Shown here one piece after another: positions 43,290-53,178 of a stretch of 64,000 bases of DNA. The stretch comes from Fodinibius saliphilus (GTDB lineage: Bacteria; Bacteroidota; Rhodothermia; Balneolales; Balneolaceae), in the NCBI RefSeq assembly GCF_005869845.1, contig NZ_VAWF01000001.1, positions 186,001 to 250,000 of the forward strand, given 5' to 3'. The stretch's first letter is position 1; the number at the start of each line of letters is the position of its first letter. A model generated the notes under the pieces. It worked only from the letters and a program-made list of their open reading frames with translations. It was not told where the DNA came from and did not search any database. Made by a program: the position numbers and the translations under genes.

Positions 43290-45464
43290 CTAGTCAACAA
43301 GTGACAATCCGATACGTCCTCGTTCTAGGTCAAGTGATACAATGGTAAGCTTTAAGATATCTCCAACTGCTACTACATCGTGCGGGTCTTCAACTTTGTG
43401 ATTTGCCATTTTTGAGATGTGTAATAAGCCGTCTTGCTTCACTCCGATATCAACAAAAGCCCCAAAGTCGACAACGTTTCTAACAGTGCCTTCAAGTGTT
43501 TGTCCTTCACTCAAATCTTCCATCTTCATAACGTCGTCACGGAGTACTGGTTTTGGGAGAGATTCTCGAGGATCACGTCCTGGTTTCTGAAGATTTTCAA
43601 TGATCAATTCAAGGGTTGGAATTCCAACATTGATCTGCTCGGCAACTTCCTCTTTATTGATGTTTTTTAGTTTCTTAGAAATAGCTTCATTCTGTTCATT
43701 TAATTTATCGAGATCGATGTCAAAAAGGTTACAAAGTTTTTCTGTGGCATCGTAACTTTCCGGGTGAATTGCGGTGTTGTCTAGTGGGTTTTTGGATTCC
43801 GGAATTCTCATAAATCCGGCAGCCTGTTGAAAACGAAAATCACCTACACCCTTGATATTTTTTATTTCTTCACGATTTGTAAAAGTCCCTTCATCTTCAC
43901 GACGCTTTACGATGTTTTTTGCAACCCTTTTACTAAGTCCGGAGATATGAGAAAGCAATGGAGCACTTGCCGTATTGAGATTGATACCCACCTGGTTTAC
44001 GCAGCTCTCAACGACATCATCGAGTGATTGTGCCAGTTGGTTCTGGTTAACATCATGCTGGTATAATCCGACACCAATTGACTTGGGATCAATTTTTACC
44101 AGCTCGGCCAGTGGGTCAAGTACACGGCGTGCTATAGAGATATTTCCGCGTTGTGCTGCTTCCAGATCTGGAAACTCATCAGCTGCTATCTTAGAAGCAG
44201 AATAAACTGAGGCTCCCGCTTCATTCACAATCATATAGTTGAGTTCCTCCTCAGGATGTTTCTCCTTTCGCTTTTGTATGAAGTTGGCCACGATCTGTTC
44301 AGTTTCCCGGCTTGCGGTACCATTACCGATGGCAATAAGATTTACATTATATTTGTCGATATACCTCCGAAATACTTCCTCTGCTTCGGCTACCTTCTTT
44401 TGTGGAGGAGTAGGATAGGTTGTAGTACCCTCGAGGTATTTACCTGTTTCGTCTACTACCGCAACCTTACAACCTGAACGGTAGGCAGGGTCTATTCCCA
44501 TCACTACCTTGTGATCTAGCGGTGGTTGCATCAGTAGATTTGATAGGTTGGTTGCAAAAGTTTCTATGGCATGTTCATCCGCTTTATCTGTAAGCTTGTT
44601 ACGTAATTCTCGCTCCAGAGAAGGGAATAAAAGACGTTTGTATGCATCTTCTACTGCATCTTGTAGGTGAGGGACAAAGATGCTCATATTATTTTCAATT
44701 ACGATATCATCAATGTTTTCAAGAGTTACATCTTCCCAAAGTTCAACATCGACAAAGAGGATATTCTCACGCTCTCCTCTGTTTATAGCCAGAATCTGGT
44801 AAGGTTTTAAATACTTCGCCTTTTGAGAAAAGTCATAATAATCTTCAAAATTGGTACGATCTTCAACGGCAGGGTTTTTCTCGGTTTTAATAACGGCGTG
44901 CTCTTGAAAGATATCTCGAAGCTTTTCTCGGACTTCAGCAGACTCATTAATCCATTCGGCTACGATATCGAGAGCACCGTCCATGGCATCTTCTGCGGTT
45001 TGTACCTCTTTTTCTTCATCCACAAACTTGGTAGCGTGCTCCATTGGTTCACCATTTTCAATCTCTTGCTCCCAAATTCGTTCAGCAAGCGGCTCCAAGC
45101 CTTTCTCTTTAGCCATATCACCTTTGGTGCGTCGCTTCGGTTTATAGGGTAAGTATAGATCCTCAAGGGTATTGAGATCTGAACAGGCTTTAATTTTTTC
45201 TTCAAGCTCCTCGGTTAACTTATCCTGCTCATCAATAGTTTGAAGGATCGTCTTTTTTCGGTCATCAAGTGTGCGATGGAATTCCAGTTTGTCACGTACG
45301 CTACGGATCTGCTCTTCATCAAGTCCACCTGTTGCCTCTTGACGGTATCGGGCTAAAAAGGGTACAGTGGCACCGTCATCCAAAAAATCGGCTACGGATT
45401 TAACTTGTTTGGATTTAAGATCTAGTTCCGAAGCAATACTGCTAAAAATCTGTGATTCTGTCAT
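43290..45464 (-). CDS. tex: Tex family RNA-binding transcription accessory protein
   Basis: 724 residues, the expected size. The N-terminal Tex domain opens QVKSVADFLDDGATVPFLAR and contains TGGLDEEQIRSVRDKL. The YqgF/RNase H-like domain has VVMGIDPAYRSGCKVAVVD and LIAIGNGTASRETE. The helix-hairpin-helix part has SKRVAKNIVKRREDEGTFTN, and the S1 domain at the end has GTVRNVVDFGAFVDIGVKQD. Tex binds RNA and influences transcription. Single gene with its own terminator. Confidence 0.96.
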   Translation of the reverse strand: MTESQIFSSIASELDLKSKQVKSVADFLDDGATVPFLARYRQEATGGLDEEQIRSVRDKLEFHRTLDDRKKTILQTIDEQDKLTEELEEKIKACSDLNTLEDLYLPYKPKRRTKGDMAKEKGLEPLAERIWEQEIENGEPMEHATKFVDEEKEVQTAEDAMDGALDIVAEWINESAEVREKLRDIFQEHAVIKTEKNPAVEDRTNFEDYYDFSQKAKYLKPYQILAINRGERENILFVDVELWEDVTLENIDDIVIENNMSIFVPHLQDAVEDAYKRLLFPSLERELRNKLTDKADEHAIETFATNLSNLLMQPPLDHKVVMGIDPAYRSGCKVAVVDETGKYLEGTTTYPTPPQKKVAEAEEVFRRYIDKYNVNLIAIGNGTASRETEQIVANFIQKRKEKHPEEELNYMIVNEAGASVYSASKIAADEFPDLEAAQRGNISIARRVLDPLAELVKIDPKSIGVGLYQHDVNQNQLAQSLDDVVESCVNQVGINLNTASAPLLSHISGLSKRVAKNIVKRREDEGTFTNREEIKNIKGVGDFRFQQAAGFMRIPESKNPLDNTAIHPESYDATEKLCNLFDIDLDKLNEQNEAISKKLKNINKEEVAEQINVGIPTLELIIENLQKPGRDPRESLPKPVLRDDVMKMEDLSEGQTLEGTVRNVVDFGAFVDIGVKQDGLLHISKMANHKVEDPHDVVAVGDILKLTIVSLDLERGRIGLSLVD

Positions 45465-45659
45465 TCTAGAGATTGGAAGTTTGGGGTTTTTGGCTGGATA
45501 GGATAAGATAATTGAATATGCTATTCAGCCCTTCAGTAAATTCTTTTAGTCATTATATTTTTGTCAGCAATTAAAATACGCAATAATTATTCTGATTTCT
45601 GCATACTGACGGCTATATTTTGCATTCAGAAAATAATCACATAAAGCCAGTATGTACAC

Positions 45660-46436
45660 ATGAATTTTGATCTTAATTCCATTCATCAAGCAGCCATCGA
45701 GATTGCTAAAAACGGTGGAGAACATACTCTGAATTATTTTAATCATTCTTTTGAAATAGAGCGTAAATCTGATGATTCTCCAGTGACTGTTGCTGATCGG
45801 GAAGCGGAATCAATTATGAGAGAAAATATTGTCAATAAATTTCCTGATCACGGAATTGTTGGGGAGGAGCATGGCAAAGAAAATGAAGACAGTGCTGTAC
45901 AGTGGATTTTAGATCCTATCGACGGTACAAAATCATTTATCCATGGCGTGCCGCTTTATACTACGTTGATTGGAGTTGTAGTTGAGGAAGAACCGGTTGT
46001 GGGGGTAATTTATGCTCCTGCTTTAAATGAGCTTTGTGATGCAGCAAAGGGAGAAGGTGCTCGTCTTAATGGCAATGAGTGTAGGGTACGTAGTTGTGAG
46101 AATCTCTCGGAGGCCAGCTTTATGAGTACCGATGCTTATACGGCGGCTAAGTTTGGTTATGGGGATGCCTTTGATGAGTTCCTTCATAAAACGCGTATTC
46201 ACCGCACCTGGGGTGATGCATATGGGCATATGCTGGTAGCAACTGGTCGGGCCGATCTTATGTTTGATCCCATTTTAAATATTTGGGATGCAGCTCCTCT
46301 GTTGACAGTAATGAGAGAGGCTGGTGGGATCTTTTCTGACACGGCTGGAAATGAGACTATTCAATCTGGCAATGGTTTTTCTTGTAGTCGAGAGCTGCTG
46401 CCAGAAGTATTGGAGGTTTTTGAAAACAATAAATAA
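45660..46436 (+). CDS. hisN: HisN-type histidinol-phosphatase / inositol monophosphatase family
   Basis: 258 residues. Metal-binding motifs are VGEEHGKE (the GEE triad), WILDPIDGTKSFIHG and WDAAPLLTVMREAGG. The block HRTWGDAYGHMLVATGRADL is the form seen in HisN-type histidinol-phosphatases rather than in SuhB or CysQ, so the last step before histidinol is its likely reaction (Mg-dependent). Other his genes are not in the window, so the substrate rests on that motif alone. Confidence 0.8.
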   Translation: MNFDLNSIHQAAIEIAKNGGEHTLNYFNHSFEIERKSDDSPVTVADREAESIMRENIVNKFPDHGIVGEEHGKENEDSAVQWILDPIDGTKSFIHGVPLYTTLIGVVVEEEPVVGVIYAPALNELCDAAKGEGARLNGNECRVRSCENLSEASFMSTDAYTAAKFGYGDAFDEFLHKTRIHRTWGDAYGHMLVATGRADLMFDPILNIWDAAPLLTVMREAGGIFSDTAGNETIQSGNGFSCSRELLPEVLEVFENNK

Positions 46437-46773
46437 TATTTTGACTTGGTCCTGTTACAAATTGAAAAAGAGGAAAGTCAATCGATATTTTTAAACTTAT
46501 AACATTGTTATCGTTTGTTTGGAAACGAACAGAAATTGAAAGAAGTTTGCATAGGATTGGAAGGCCTTTTCTATTTTATAGCTCTTTTCGGATGCCCAAT
46601 GTATAATCGCATAATCGAGAAGTTTGTGCGATTATGGTGATGTGAATTTTGAGGGCCGTATACACTATTGGTTCACGCCTGATCACTTTTTATATGCAGA
46701 GATATTCCTTTTCATCATTGTTCTATTTTAAATGTTTTTCCTTTCGATTAGGACGAAAACAAATCAAGAATTT
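46437..46773. other. Intergenic stretch with a 9-base inverted repeat
   Basis: 337 bases between convergent genes. ATAATCGCA (46603-46611) pairs with TGCGATTAT (46627-46635) across a 15-base loop, with no T tract after it. Nothing else seen. Confidence 0.4.
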
Positions 46774-47397
46774 TTAAGCATCAGCAGGCGGCATAGTACC
46801 AAAAATGCGGTCCCAAAGGGTAGTCGATATGCCAAATGCTTTTTCAGGGTATTTGTAATGATGCAGAGAATGATGTCTGTATTGTGATTTGAGATATGAA
46901 GGAACAGGCGGCGTATGTGTAAGATAATGAATACGGGTATACAACAAGTAGCCTGTAACAAAACCGGGCATGAAGAGATATGCATAATCGCCCAAGAGAA
47001 ACAAGAATACCCCATATAGAATGCTTATGATCATAAGTCCGGGCACCGGAGGCATGATAATACGATCTTTATCCCTTGGGTACTCATGATGTATGCCATG
47101 AAAAGTATAAGCTAGTTTTGAGGCAATTTTTGAGTTGGGAAAATATTCATCGATATGGAATAGGTAACGGTGAGCAAAATACTCAAAAAAGGTCCAGAAA
47201 AAAATAGCTCCTATATATATGAGGGCACCAACCCAAAAAGAGTCAACAACCTGCATTTGCCATCCGATAACCAGTAGTATAAAAACTGCTAATGAATAAA
47301 TTAGAGCTGAGATATAAGGTGGAGACTTAGTTAAGGGCTCTAAAAATGAATTTTCGAAAATATGACCTTGGCCTTCTTCTTTTATTTCTTTGTGCAT
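46774..47397 (-). CDS. Fatty acid hydroxylase superfamily membrane protein (FA2H-like)
   Basis: 207 residues with four membrane helices. The di-iron histidine boxes are all present: HRYLFH at 76-81, HGIHHEYPRDKDR at 100-112, HYLTH, and HHSLHHYKYPEKAFG. The order and the HGIHHxxPxDxxR form match fatty acid 2-hydroxylases of sphingolipid metabolism. It would hydroxylate the alpha carbon of a lipid acyl chain in the inner membrane using O2. It follows the sulfotransferase gene after 62 bases in the same direction. Confidence 0.9.
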   Translation of the reverse strand: MHKEIKEEGQGHIFENSFLEPLTKSPPYISALIYSLAVFILLVIGWQMQVVDSFWVGALIYIGAIFFWTFFEYFAHRYLFHIDEYFPNSKIASKLAYTFHGIHHEYPRDKDRIIMPPVPGLMIISILYGVFLFLLGDYAYLFMPGFVTGYLLYTRIHYLTHTPPVPSYLKSQYRHHSLHHYKYPEKAFGISTTLWDRIFGTMPPADA

Positions 47398-47459
47398 AGC
47401 TTTATACTTTTTTCTTGTATCGTTACTTGATGAACATCCAAAAACAAAATTAAATTATT

Positions 47460-48599
47460 TCAAGTTTCTGAAAGACCAACATTTTTGGCCTTTTCACCAG
47501 CTTTCCTAATTGAATAATTCCAATAATCAAATGCAAATTTCCACTCTTTATTGATTTTTGTCAAGTCGCATTCTTCATAGTGATAATTAGATGATTTTCC
47601 TTTCTCCTTTTGGGTTAAAAATTCTTTAAAATGGGATTTAGCAGCATCAAAACCCGTAATATCAAGTTTCTCATAAACTGTTGATAACTCATTTACAGGA
47701 TCTTTGATAAAATGGTCAAATCGAATTTCAGTTAATTGTTTATGGGGGACTGCCTTTTTTTGTTCAATATAACATAGCATCAACTTTTTGTATACATCGA
47801 TGATGGCATTTTCTCTCTTTTCTTCACTGTATTTTTGTAGAGCAAGGTTGTCTAATAGCGTATCCCATAATTTTTTGCTCGAATAAAAAACATCATATGG
47901 GTTGCGATGAATAAAAATAAATTGTGCCTTGGGGTATAACTCTAGGAGTTTATCGATTCGGCAGCTATTAGCCGGGCTTTTCAAGATCAGTTGTTTTCCG
48001 TCATTTTCTAGGGATGTTTTTTTTATTAAATACCGGTAGTCATCTTTCCATTGCTGGATCTCCTGTTCTGTAGCAGTTTCAAAAAACAGGTATTTGTTAA
48101 AATAATGTTCGGCATCTTTGGGAAAAATGTGTCCCCAGTGTAAACTGGCAGGGGAGATCATAGTCGTTAGAGCAATCTCAATTTCACTGGGACTATCGAG
48201 CTCAAGATTTATAGACATGTTCTGAGCATCACGAATGAGATTGAGACTTGAGGGAATTTTGTTAACCAGTGATTTTAGAGCATGTTCTGAACTAATAAAA
48301 ATGTCTGGAAACACAACTTGAAATTTATTCATAAACCCAAACTGAGGGTCTTGGCTCAGTAGATATTGCAGAAAGCTAGTCCCACTGCGCCAATGCCCAA
48401 TAATAAAAATCGGATCTTTTTTTAGCCTATGTTCCTGAATTTCATTGGTATAACTGAGACGTTCATAAATTCGAAACGGTTCTTGAATAATAAGTTTTAG
48501 ATAAAAAACAGAAATTTTAGCAAAATTATCTGGAGAGAATGCATTATTTGCTTTTATTTGGCTGGTAAGATTTCGTACAGGATGTTCTCGTGCTTTCAT
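47460..48599 (-). CDS. PAPS-dependent sulfotransferase family protein
   Basis: 379 residues. The 5'-phosphosulfate loop is FIIGHWRSGTSFLQYLL (67-76 core), and the 3'-phosphate site is QFIFIHRNPYDVFYSSKKLW (Arg then Ser). The catalytic His candidate lies in SLHWGHIFPKDAEHY. This is a Sulfotransfer_3-type fold. It moves sulfate from PAPS to a hydroxyl or amine; the substrate is unknown. Because it adjoins a fatty acid 2-hydroxylase and an acyltransferase, a sulfated membrane lipid is the best guess. Confidence 0.88.
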   Translation of the reverse strand: MKAREHPVRNLTSQIKANNAFSPDNFAKISVFYLKLIIQEPFRIYERLSYTNEIQEHRLKKDPIFIIGHWRSGTSFLQYLLSQDPQFGFMNKFQVVFPDIFISSEHALKSLVNKIPSSLNLIRDAQNMSINLELDSPSEIEIALTTMISPASLHWGHIFPKDAEHYFNKYLFFETATEQEIQQWKDDYRYLIKKTSLENDGKQLILKSPANSCRIDKLLELYPKAQFIFIHRNPYDVFYSSKKLWDTLLDNLALQKYSEEKRENAIIDVYKKLMLCYIEQKKAVPHKQLTEIRFDHFIKDPVNELSTVYEKLDITGFDAAKSHFKEFLTQKEKGKSSNYHYEECDLTKINKEWKFAFDYWNYSIRKAGEKAKNVGLSET

Positions 48600-48768
48600 T
48601 GCAATGGATTATTATGTAATTCCATTTATTTTTTTCTGAACTAACAAAAAAATATTTTCTTATGAACTTGCCAACATCATTTTCGGAAAGCAGTAATTAA
48701 TGCAATATCATAAACAAAAAAAGATATACTACCGAATTGGGTATTGAATTTATAAAAATTGACTTCGA

Positions 48769-50124
48769 ATGAACGTTGATATCAGGGGATGGACTTTGAC
48801 GCACTGGTGGGTTCGTCCGGTTGTAAAAGTGTGGTTTGAGATCTATCACAAATCTGTTACGTATTCAGGAACCGAACATATTAATTGGGATAAACCCATT
48901 ATTTTTGCTCCATCCCACCAAAATGCATTTTCGGATGCCCTTTGCCTGATCTTACCAACCCAATACACTAATAATCGGTTTATATATCCCCTTATACGAG
49001 CTGATGCTTTTGGAACAAATAGAGTAATAGATTGGATCTTAACAGCTTTTCATATGCTGCCGGTGTATCGACCGAGAGACCAGGTAAACTTGAAGGAGCA
49101 GAATGAATCGGTCTTCGAAGATTGTTATGATATTTTGGCCAAAAACAGAAATCTACTCATCCACCCGGAGGGTAATTGTATTCCTAAAAAACAATTAAGA
49201 CGCTTTAAAAAGGGATTGGCCCGAATAGCATTGGGGGCAGAAGAGAGGCATGGATTTGAACTCGATGTGACGATAATACCGGTTGGGATTAATTATAGTA
49301 AGATAACGGAGGCCCGAAAAGGCATTCACGTGCAGTTTGGTGAACCTATTGCGGTAGATGAGTATGAGAAACAATACCGTCAGCATCAGGCATCGGCAAT
49401 CACAGAATTAATTCGGAGAGTAGAGCAAGGGGTACGGGAGGTAACCGTAGATATTGAGCCCGATAAATATGAGCTTGTTGAGCATATTGTCCAGCTGAAA
49501 AAACAAACAACCGATATATTGGCTAATGTAACAGCGTATGGACGTGAGGAAGTAGAGATAGAAAAAGAGACGGCAAAAGAAATTACTAATACTCTGACCA
49601 ATAGTCCCCAATTAGTAAATGTTGTAGAGGAGAATATAGAGCAACTTTATAGTGAACTGAACAAAGAGAAGTTGGATATTAATTCTTCACTCACAGAGAG
49701 ATATTCGATTGCTCGTCTATTTAGCGAGGGTATAGGATTTATTATTGCATTCCCGATCTTTTTATACGGGACTCTCAATAATATTGTCCCCTGGCAATTG
49801 GCTCATAAATTGACAGCTGCAATTGAAGAAAAGCAATTTATCAGTTCAGCTCGGATGCTTTTAGGACTTATTTTATTTCCTGTTTTTTATATTGGACAAG
49901 GAGCTCTTTGTTGGGAAATTACCGAAAGCGTTTGGTGGGCTATTGTATATTTACTCTCTCTCCCATTTTCTGGAGTGTTAAGTCTGAATTTGTATGAAAA
50001 GTGGAAGTGTTGGCAGCAGCAGTTACGACTTAAAAGCTGTCCAAAGGATGTAAAAGAAAAGATTACAGATCTAATTGCGAAGATCTGTAATCCTACTGAT
50101 GAAACGGTTATTGACGAATCATGA
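48769..50124 (+). CDS. Lysophospholipid/glycerol-3-phosphate acyltransferase-like membrane protein
   Basis: 451 residues. The PlsC-type domain (about 30-220) has the acceptor motif SHQNAFSDAL (His50, Asp56), RADAFGTNRVIDWIL, the glycerophosphate-binding block IHPEGNCIPKKQLRRFKKG and PVGINYS. A helical spacer (about 220-310) and three to four membrane helices to about 420 follow. It acylates a lysophospholipid or glycerol-phosphate at the inner membrane. Divergent from the sulfotransferase, 169 bases away. Its 3' end overlaps the convergent VOC gene by six bases. Confidence 0.88.
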   Translation: MNVDIRGWTLTHWWVRPVVKVWFEIYHKSVTYSGTEHINWDKPIIFAPSHQNAFSDALCLILPTQYTNNRFIYPLIRADAFGTNRVIDWILTAFHMLPVYRPRDQVNLKEQNESVFEDCYDILAKNRNLLIHPEGNCIPKKQLRRFKKGLARIALGAEERHGFELDVTIIPVGINYSKITEARKGIHVQFGEPIAVDEYEKQYRQHQASAITELIRRVEQGVREVTVDIEPDKYELVEHIVQLKKQTTDILANVTAYGREEVEIEKETAKEITNTLTNSPQLVNVVEENIEQLYSELNKEKLDINSSLTERYSIARLFSEGIGFIIAFPIFLYGTLNNIVPWQLAHKLTAAIEEKQFISSARMLLGLILFPVFYIGQGALCWEITESVWWAIVYLLSLPFSGVLSLNLYEKWKCWQQQLRLKSCPKDVKEKITDLIAKICNPTDETVIDES

Positions 50125-51177
50125 ACGGACTCTGCTCAATCGTAAAAACTGGAGCATCCATTTAGGAATGGGTTTCTCAGGTGCTTTATTTTGCACATCC
50201 ATATACCAGCCTACGCTTTCCCAGATAGGCAATTTATGAGTTTCAACAAATTCAATAAGGGTTCCGTCATGATCTTCAATATAGCTAAATCGTCCGGCAG
50301 CCTCTCCCATATCGAATGAGTTTTTACTATCTACAGTAAATTCAAATCCCTTTTCTTCACATTCTTTTTTTAATTGGTCCATCCCTTTGATATCAAAACA
50401 GAGGTGGATGAATCCAAGATCCCCCCAGTATCGATCCCTGAATATTTTGCGTGGTTCCCGATTTTGAACTTCTACAAGTTCTATTTTACTCGGACCTAAG
50501 AGTTGAGAAAATGACCCTTTCCGAGGTTTACCGTGACTTAATAGAACACGTCGCATTTCTTGGGACCCTCCGTCAAGGGAGGTAAGGTCCTCAAAAGAAC
50601 CGGTTTCATCATATTCTATCTGATCGTATTCGAGGATATCTCGATAAAGTTCTAAAGACTGTTCGATATCCGAAACACCAATCATACAACCGGCAATCCC
50701 CCCGGTATGATATTTTCCGTTCGAAAACCACGAATTACCGCTGACAATTTGAAAAATGAGTCCGTGTGGATCTTTAACAAAGAAATGATGAGAGCCGGCA
50801 GGGTCTTCTTTAATTTCGGTAACAATATTAACATCCTGCGACTGTAAAAAGTCAAATGTCGCCTTTACATCCTTGCATTTTATTCGTGTTCCATAAACCC
50901 CAAGGTCACCGACCTTAATTTCAAAAGGGGCCGGTTGGGGATCTCGGCTGGTATATTGCCAGACCTCCAGACCACCGCCGCCTTGTAAGTTCATGGCAAG
51001 GGTTGCTGAGCGACTTTGAACTTTATCGCCGGTATACTCGGTCATCAAATCAGCTTCGGCAGTATCCTGAAATACACAGATATCCATACCCAGATTCTTT
51101 CTATACCAATCAAATGCTTTTTCTTCATTGGGAGTACCAACACCAATCTGTTGGATACCACTAATAATTTTTTCCAT
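50119..51177 (-). CDS. VOC-superfamily protein with two glyoxalase-like domains
   Basis: 352 residues. Two vicinal-oxygen-chelate domains: first at about 5-145 (ISGIQQIGVGTPNEEKAFDW ... HHFFVKDPHGLIFQIV) and second at about 160-325 (GCMIGVSDIEQSLELYRDIL ... IEDHDGTLIEFVETH). Likely metal ligands are the HF, DPHG, LGFIHLCFD and IEFVE positions. The second domain has a recognisable His/Glu set. Dioxygenase, glyoxalase or epimerase activity are all possible. Convergent with the acyltransferase. Confidence 0.8.
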   Translation of the reverse strand: MEKIISGIQQIGVGTPNEEKAFDWYRKNLGMDICVFQDTAEADLMTEYTGDKVQSRSATLAMNLQGGGGLEVWQYTSRDPQPAPFEIKVGDLGVYGTRIKCKDVKATFDFLQSQDVNIVTEIKEDPAGSHHFFVKDPHGLIFQIVSGNSWFSNGKYHTGGIAGCMIGVSDIEQSLELYRDILEYDQIEYDETGSFEDLTSLDGGSQEMRRVLLSHGKPRKGSFSQLLGPSKIELVEVQNREPRKIFRDRYWGDLGFIHLCFDIKGMDQLKKECEEKGFEFTVDSKNSFDMGEAAGRFSYIEDHDGTLIEFVETHKLPIWESVGWYMDVQNKAPEKPIPKWMLQFLRLSRVRS

Positions 51178-51592
51178 AAACTGCTTGTGATTTGAAATGA
51201 AATTCTACTTTGCCAGAAAACCAAAACACTAGATATACCAAATGCAATGGGATATAGCGGCGAAGAAAAATAGATTCCTTAAATAATATAATATCTTGGA
51301 AGTATCTACAACTTTTCTGATTAGGTATATAGAGAGTTGAGAGCTCATTTTATGCGCTTTTACAATGCTGTGCTTTTTAATTGTGATAAAATAAGTTAAC
51401 TGGTACTTTCAACTTCGAAAATAATTACATAGTTCGTACAAAGGATTTTGCAAAACCTCAATCACTGACAGGACTGGTTGTATCATCATCCGTTTATTTT
51501 TGGTGAGGGGAATTAAACTCCATTGGAGCTATAGGTCGAAAGGGTTCCCAATCCTATTGCAAGAGAATATTTGAGAATAACTTCTAACCCTA
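51178..51592. other. Gene-free stretch before the exporter gene
   Basis: 415 bases. Divergent promoters for the VOC and MFS genes must lie here. No repeat, operator-like dyad or RNA structure was found. Confidence 0.4.
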
Positions 51593-53140
51593 ATGTCAAA
51601 AATTAGCAGTACACAAAAACGCTGGGCGCTTGCAGCTACAATTATTGGTTCAAGTATGGCCTTTATTAATGGATCCGTTGTAAACGTAGCATTACCGGCT
51701 ATCCAGCATGCCTTGGATGCCACTGTTGCCGATATGCAATGGGTTATTAGTATTTATACGTTCATATTAGGCACGTTAATTTTAACCGGAGGGTCGGCGG
51801 GTGATTACTATGGCAGAAAACGAGTATTCGGAACAGGCGTTTTTATTTTCCTTTTGACAACTATCTGGTGTGGACTGGCTCCCGACGTTTACCAGCTGAT
51901 AGTAGCAAGAGGAGGCCAAGCAATAGGTGGGGCACTGATGATTCCCGGGAGTTTAGCAATATTAACTGATCTGTATGAGAAGGAAAATCGCGGTAAGGCT
52001 ATTGGAACTTGGTCGGGATTTACCGCACTTGCTACTGCTGCCGGACCGTTATTGGGCGGGATATTAGTTGATCAGCTTTCTTGGCGGTTTATCTTTTTGA
52101 TTAGTGTGCCTATGGCAATTGCTGTACTTATCATTTTAGCTGTACGCATGCCCGAGAGTAAAACAGCAAACGAATCGGGCAAACCAGACTGGAAAGGAGC
52201 ATTACTTGCTACCTTAGGATTGGGACTAATTTGTTATGGCCTTATTGAAGCATCAAAGCTTGGTATTGATAATGCTGTAGTTTTATCAACTTTAGGAGTT
52301 GGGCTTTTGGTGTTCTGGTGTTTTGTATGGGTAGAAACAAATATCGAAGACCCGATGATGCCCCCTTCACTATTTCAGTCCAAAACTTTTACGGGGGCCA
52401 ATTTAGTAACGGTATGCTTCTATTTTTCGTTGGCAGGCGTATTCTTTCTTTTACCTTTTAACCTGATACAGGTGCAGGGGTATTCTGCAACAGCAGCTGG
52501 AGCTGCCTTTATACCGTTTCCATTATTGATTGGCGGATTATCTCGTTGGTCGGGAGGGTTAATTGTACGGTTTGGGGCACGTCCTTTATTGGTAGTGGGA
52601 CCTATTTTAAGCAGCCTCGGACTTTTATTGCTAGGGATTTACGGCACTGGTAGTAGCTATTGGTACAGCTTTTTCCCCGGTATCTTTTTCTTGGGGCTGG
52701 GAATGGCTATTAGTTTTGCACCGCTTAATACCACGGTTATGAGTTCGGTCGACCGATCCGATGCAGGTAAAGCATCTGGAGTTAATAAAGCAGTTTCACG
52801 TCTATCGGGGATGCTATCGGTTGCTCTTTTAGGAGCGTTAGCAATTACTATTTTTGGTCAGCAGCTTACCTCAGATATGAAACAAAAGAAGATTCCCAAT
52901 GAAATACAGCAAAAAATGAGGACTGAGATTCCAAATTTAGCCAAGGCTGATATTCCGAAAGAGGTTTCAGCAGAGGTTAATAAGGAGCTGAAAAAAGGCG
53001 TAAAAGATTCATTTTTGTATAGCTTTTCGATGATAATGTATATTGCTGCAGGGCTGGTTTTCATGGGAGCTTTTGTTTCTGCTGTGATGATACGTTTTAG
53101 GCCTTCCAGTACCGAATCATTACCTGATAAAGGGGGGTGA
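51593..53140 (+). CDS. MFS exporter, DHA2 (EmrB/QacA) family
   Basis: 515 residues with 14 hydrophobic helices. The family signatures are present: SSMAFINGSVVNVALPAI, DMQWVISIYTFILGTLILTG, GDYYGRKRVFG (motif A) and GTWSGFTALATAAGPLLGGI (motif C region). A charged periplasmic loop of about 60 residues (470-500, KKIPNEIQQKM) precedes the final helix. It exports drugs or lipophilic compounds using the proton gradient. No fusion protein (EmrA) or TetR gene is adjacent. Confidence 0.93.
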   Translation: MSKISSTQKRWALAATIIGSSMAFINGSVVNVALPAIQHALDATVADMQWVISIYTFILGTLILTGGSAGDYYGRKRVFGTGVFIFLLTTIWCGLAPDVYQLIVARGGQAIGGALMIPGSLAILTDLYEKENRGKAIGTWSGFTALATAAGPLLGGILVDQLSWRFIFLISVPMAIAVLIILAVRMPESKTANESGKPDWKGALLATLGLGLICYGLIEASKLGIDNAVVLSTLGVGLLVFWCFVWVETNIEDPMMPPSLFQSKTFTGANLVTVCFYFSLAGVFFLLPFNLIQVQGYSATAAGAAFIPFPLLIGGLSRWSGGLIVRFGARPLLVVGPILSSLGLLLLGIYGTGSSYWYSFFPGIFFLGLGMAISFAPLNTTVMSSVDRSDAGKASGVNKAVSRLSGMLSVALLGALAITIFGQQLTSDMKQKKIPNEIQQKMRTEIPNLAKADIPKEVSAEVNKELKKGVKDSFLYSFSMIMYIAAGLVFMGAFVSAVMIRFRPSSTESLPDKGG

Positions 53141-53144
53141 TAGT

Positions 53145-53169
53145 CCCAGCTAGTCTGATGCTAGCTGGG
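53145..53169. terminator. Hairpin between convergent genes
   Basis: CCCAGCTAG-TCTGATG-CTAGCTGGG, a perfect 9-pair stem five bases after the exporter stop and ten before the dehydrogenase stop. No T tract on either strand, so it may serve as a bidirectional stop only weakly. Confidence 0.6.
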
Positions 53170-53178
53170 AGATGGTAA

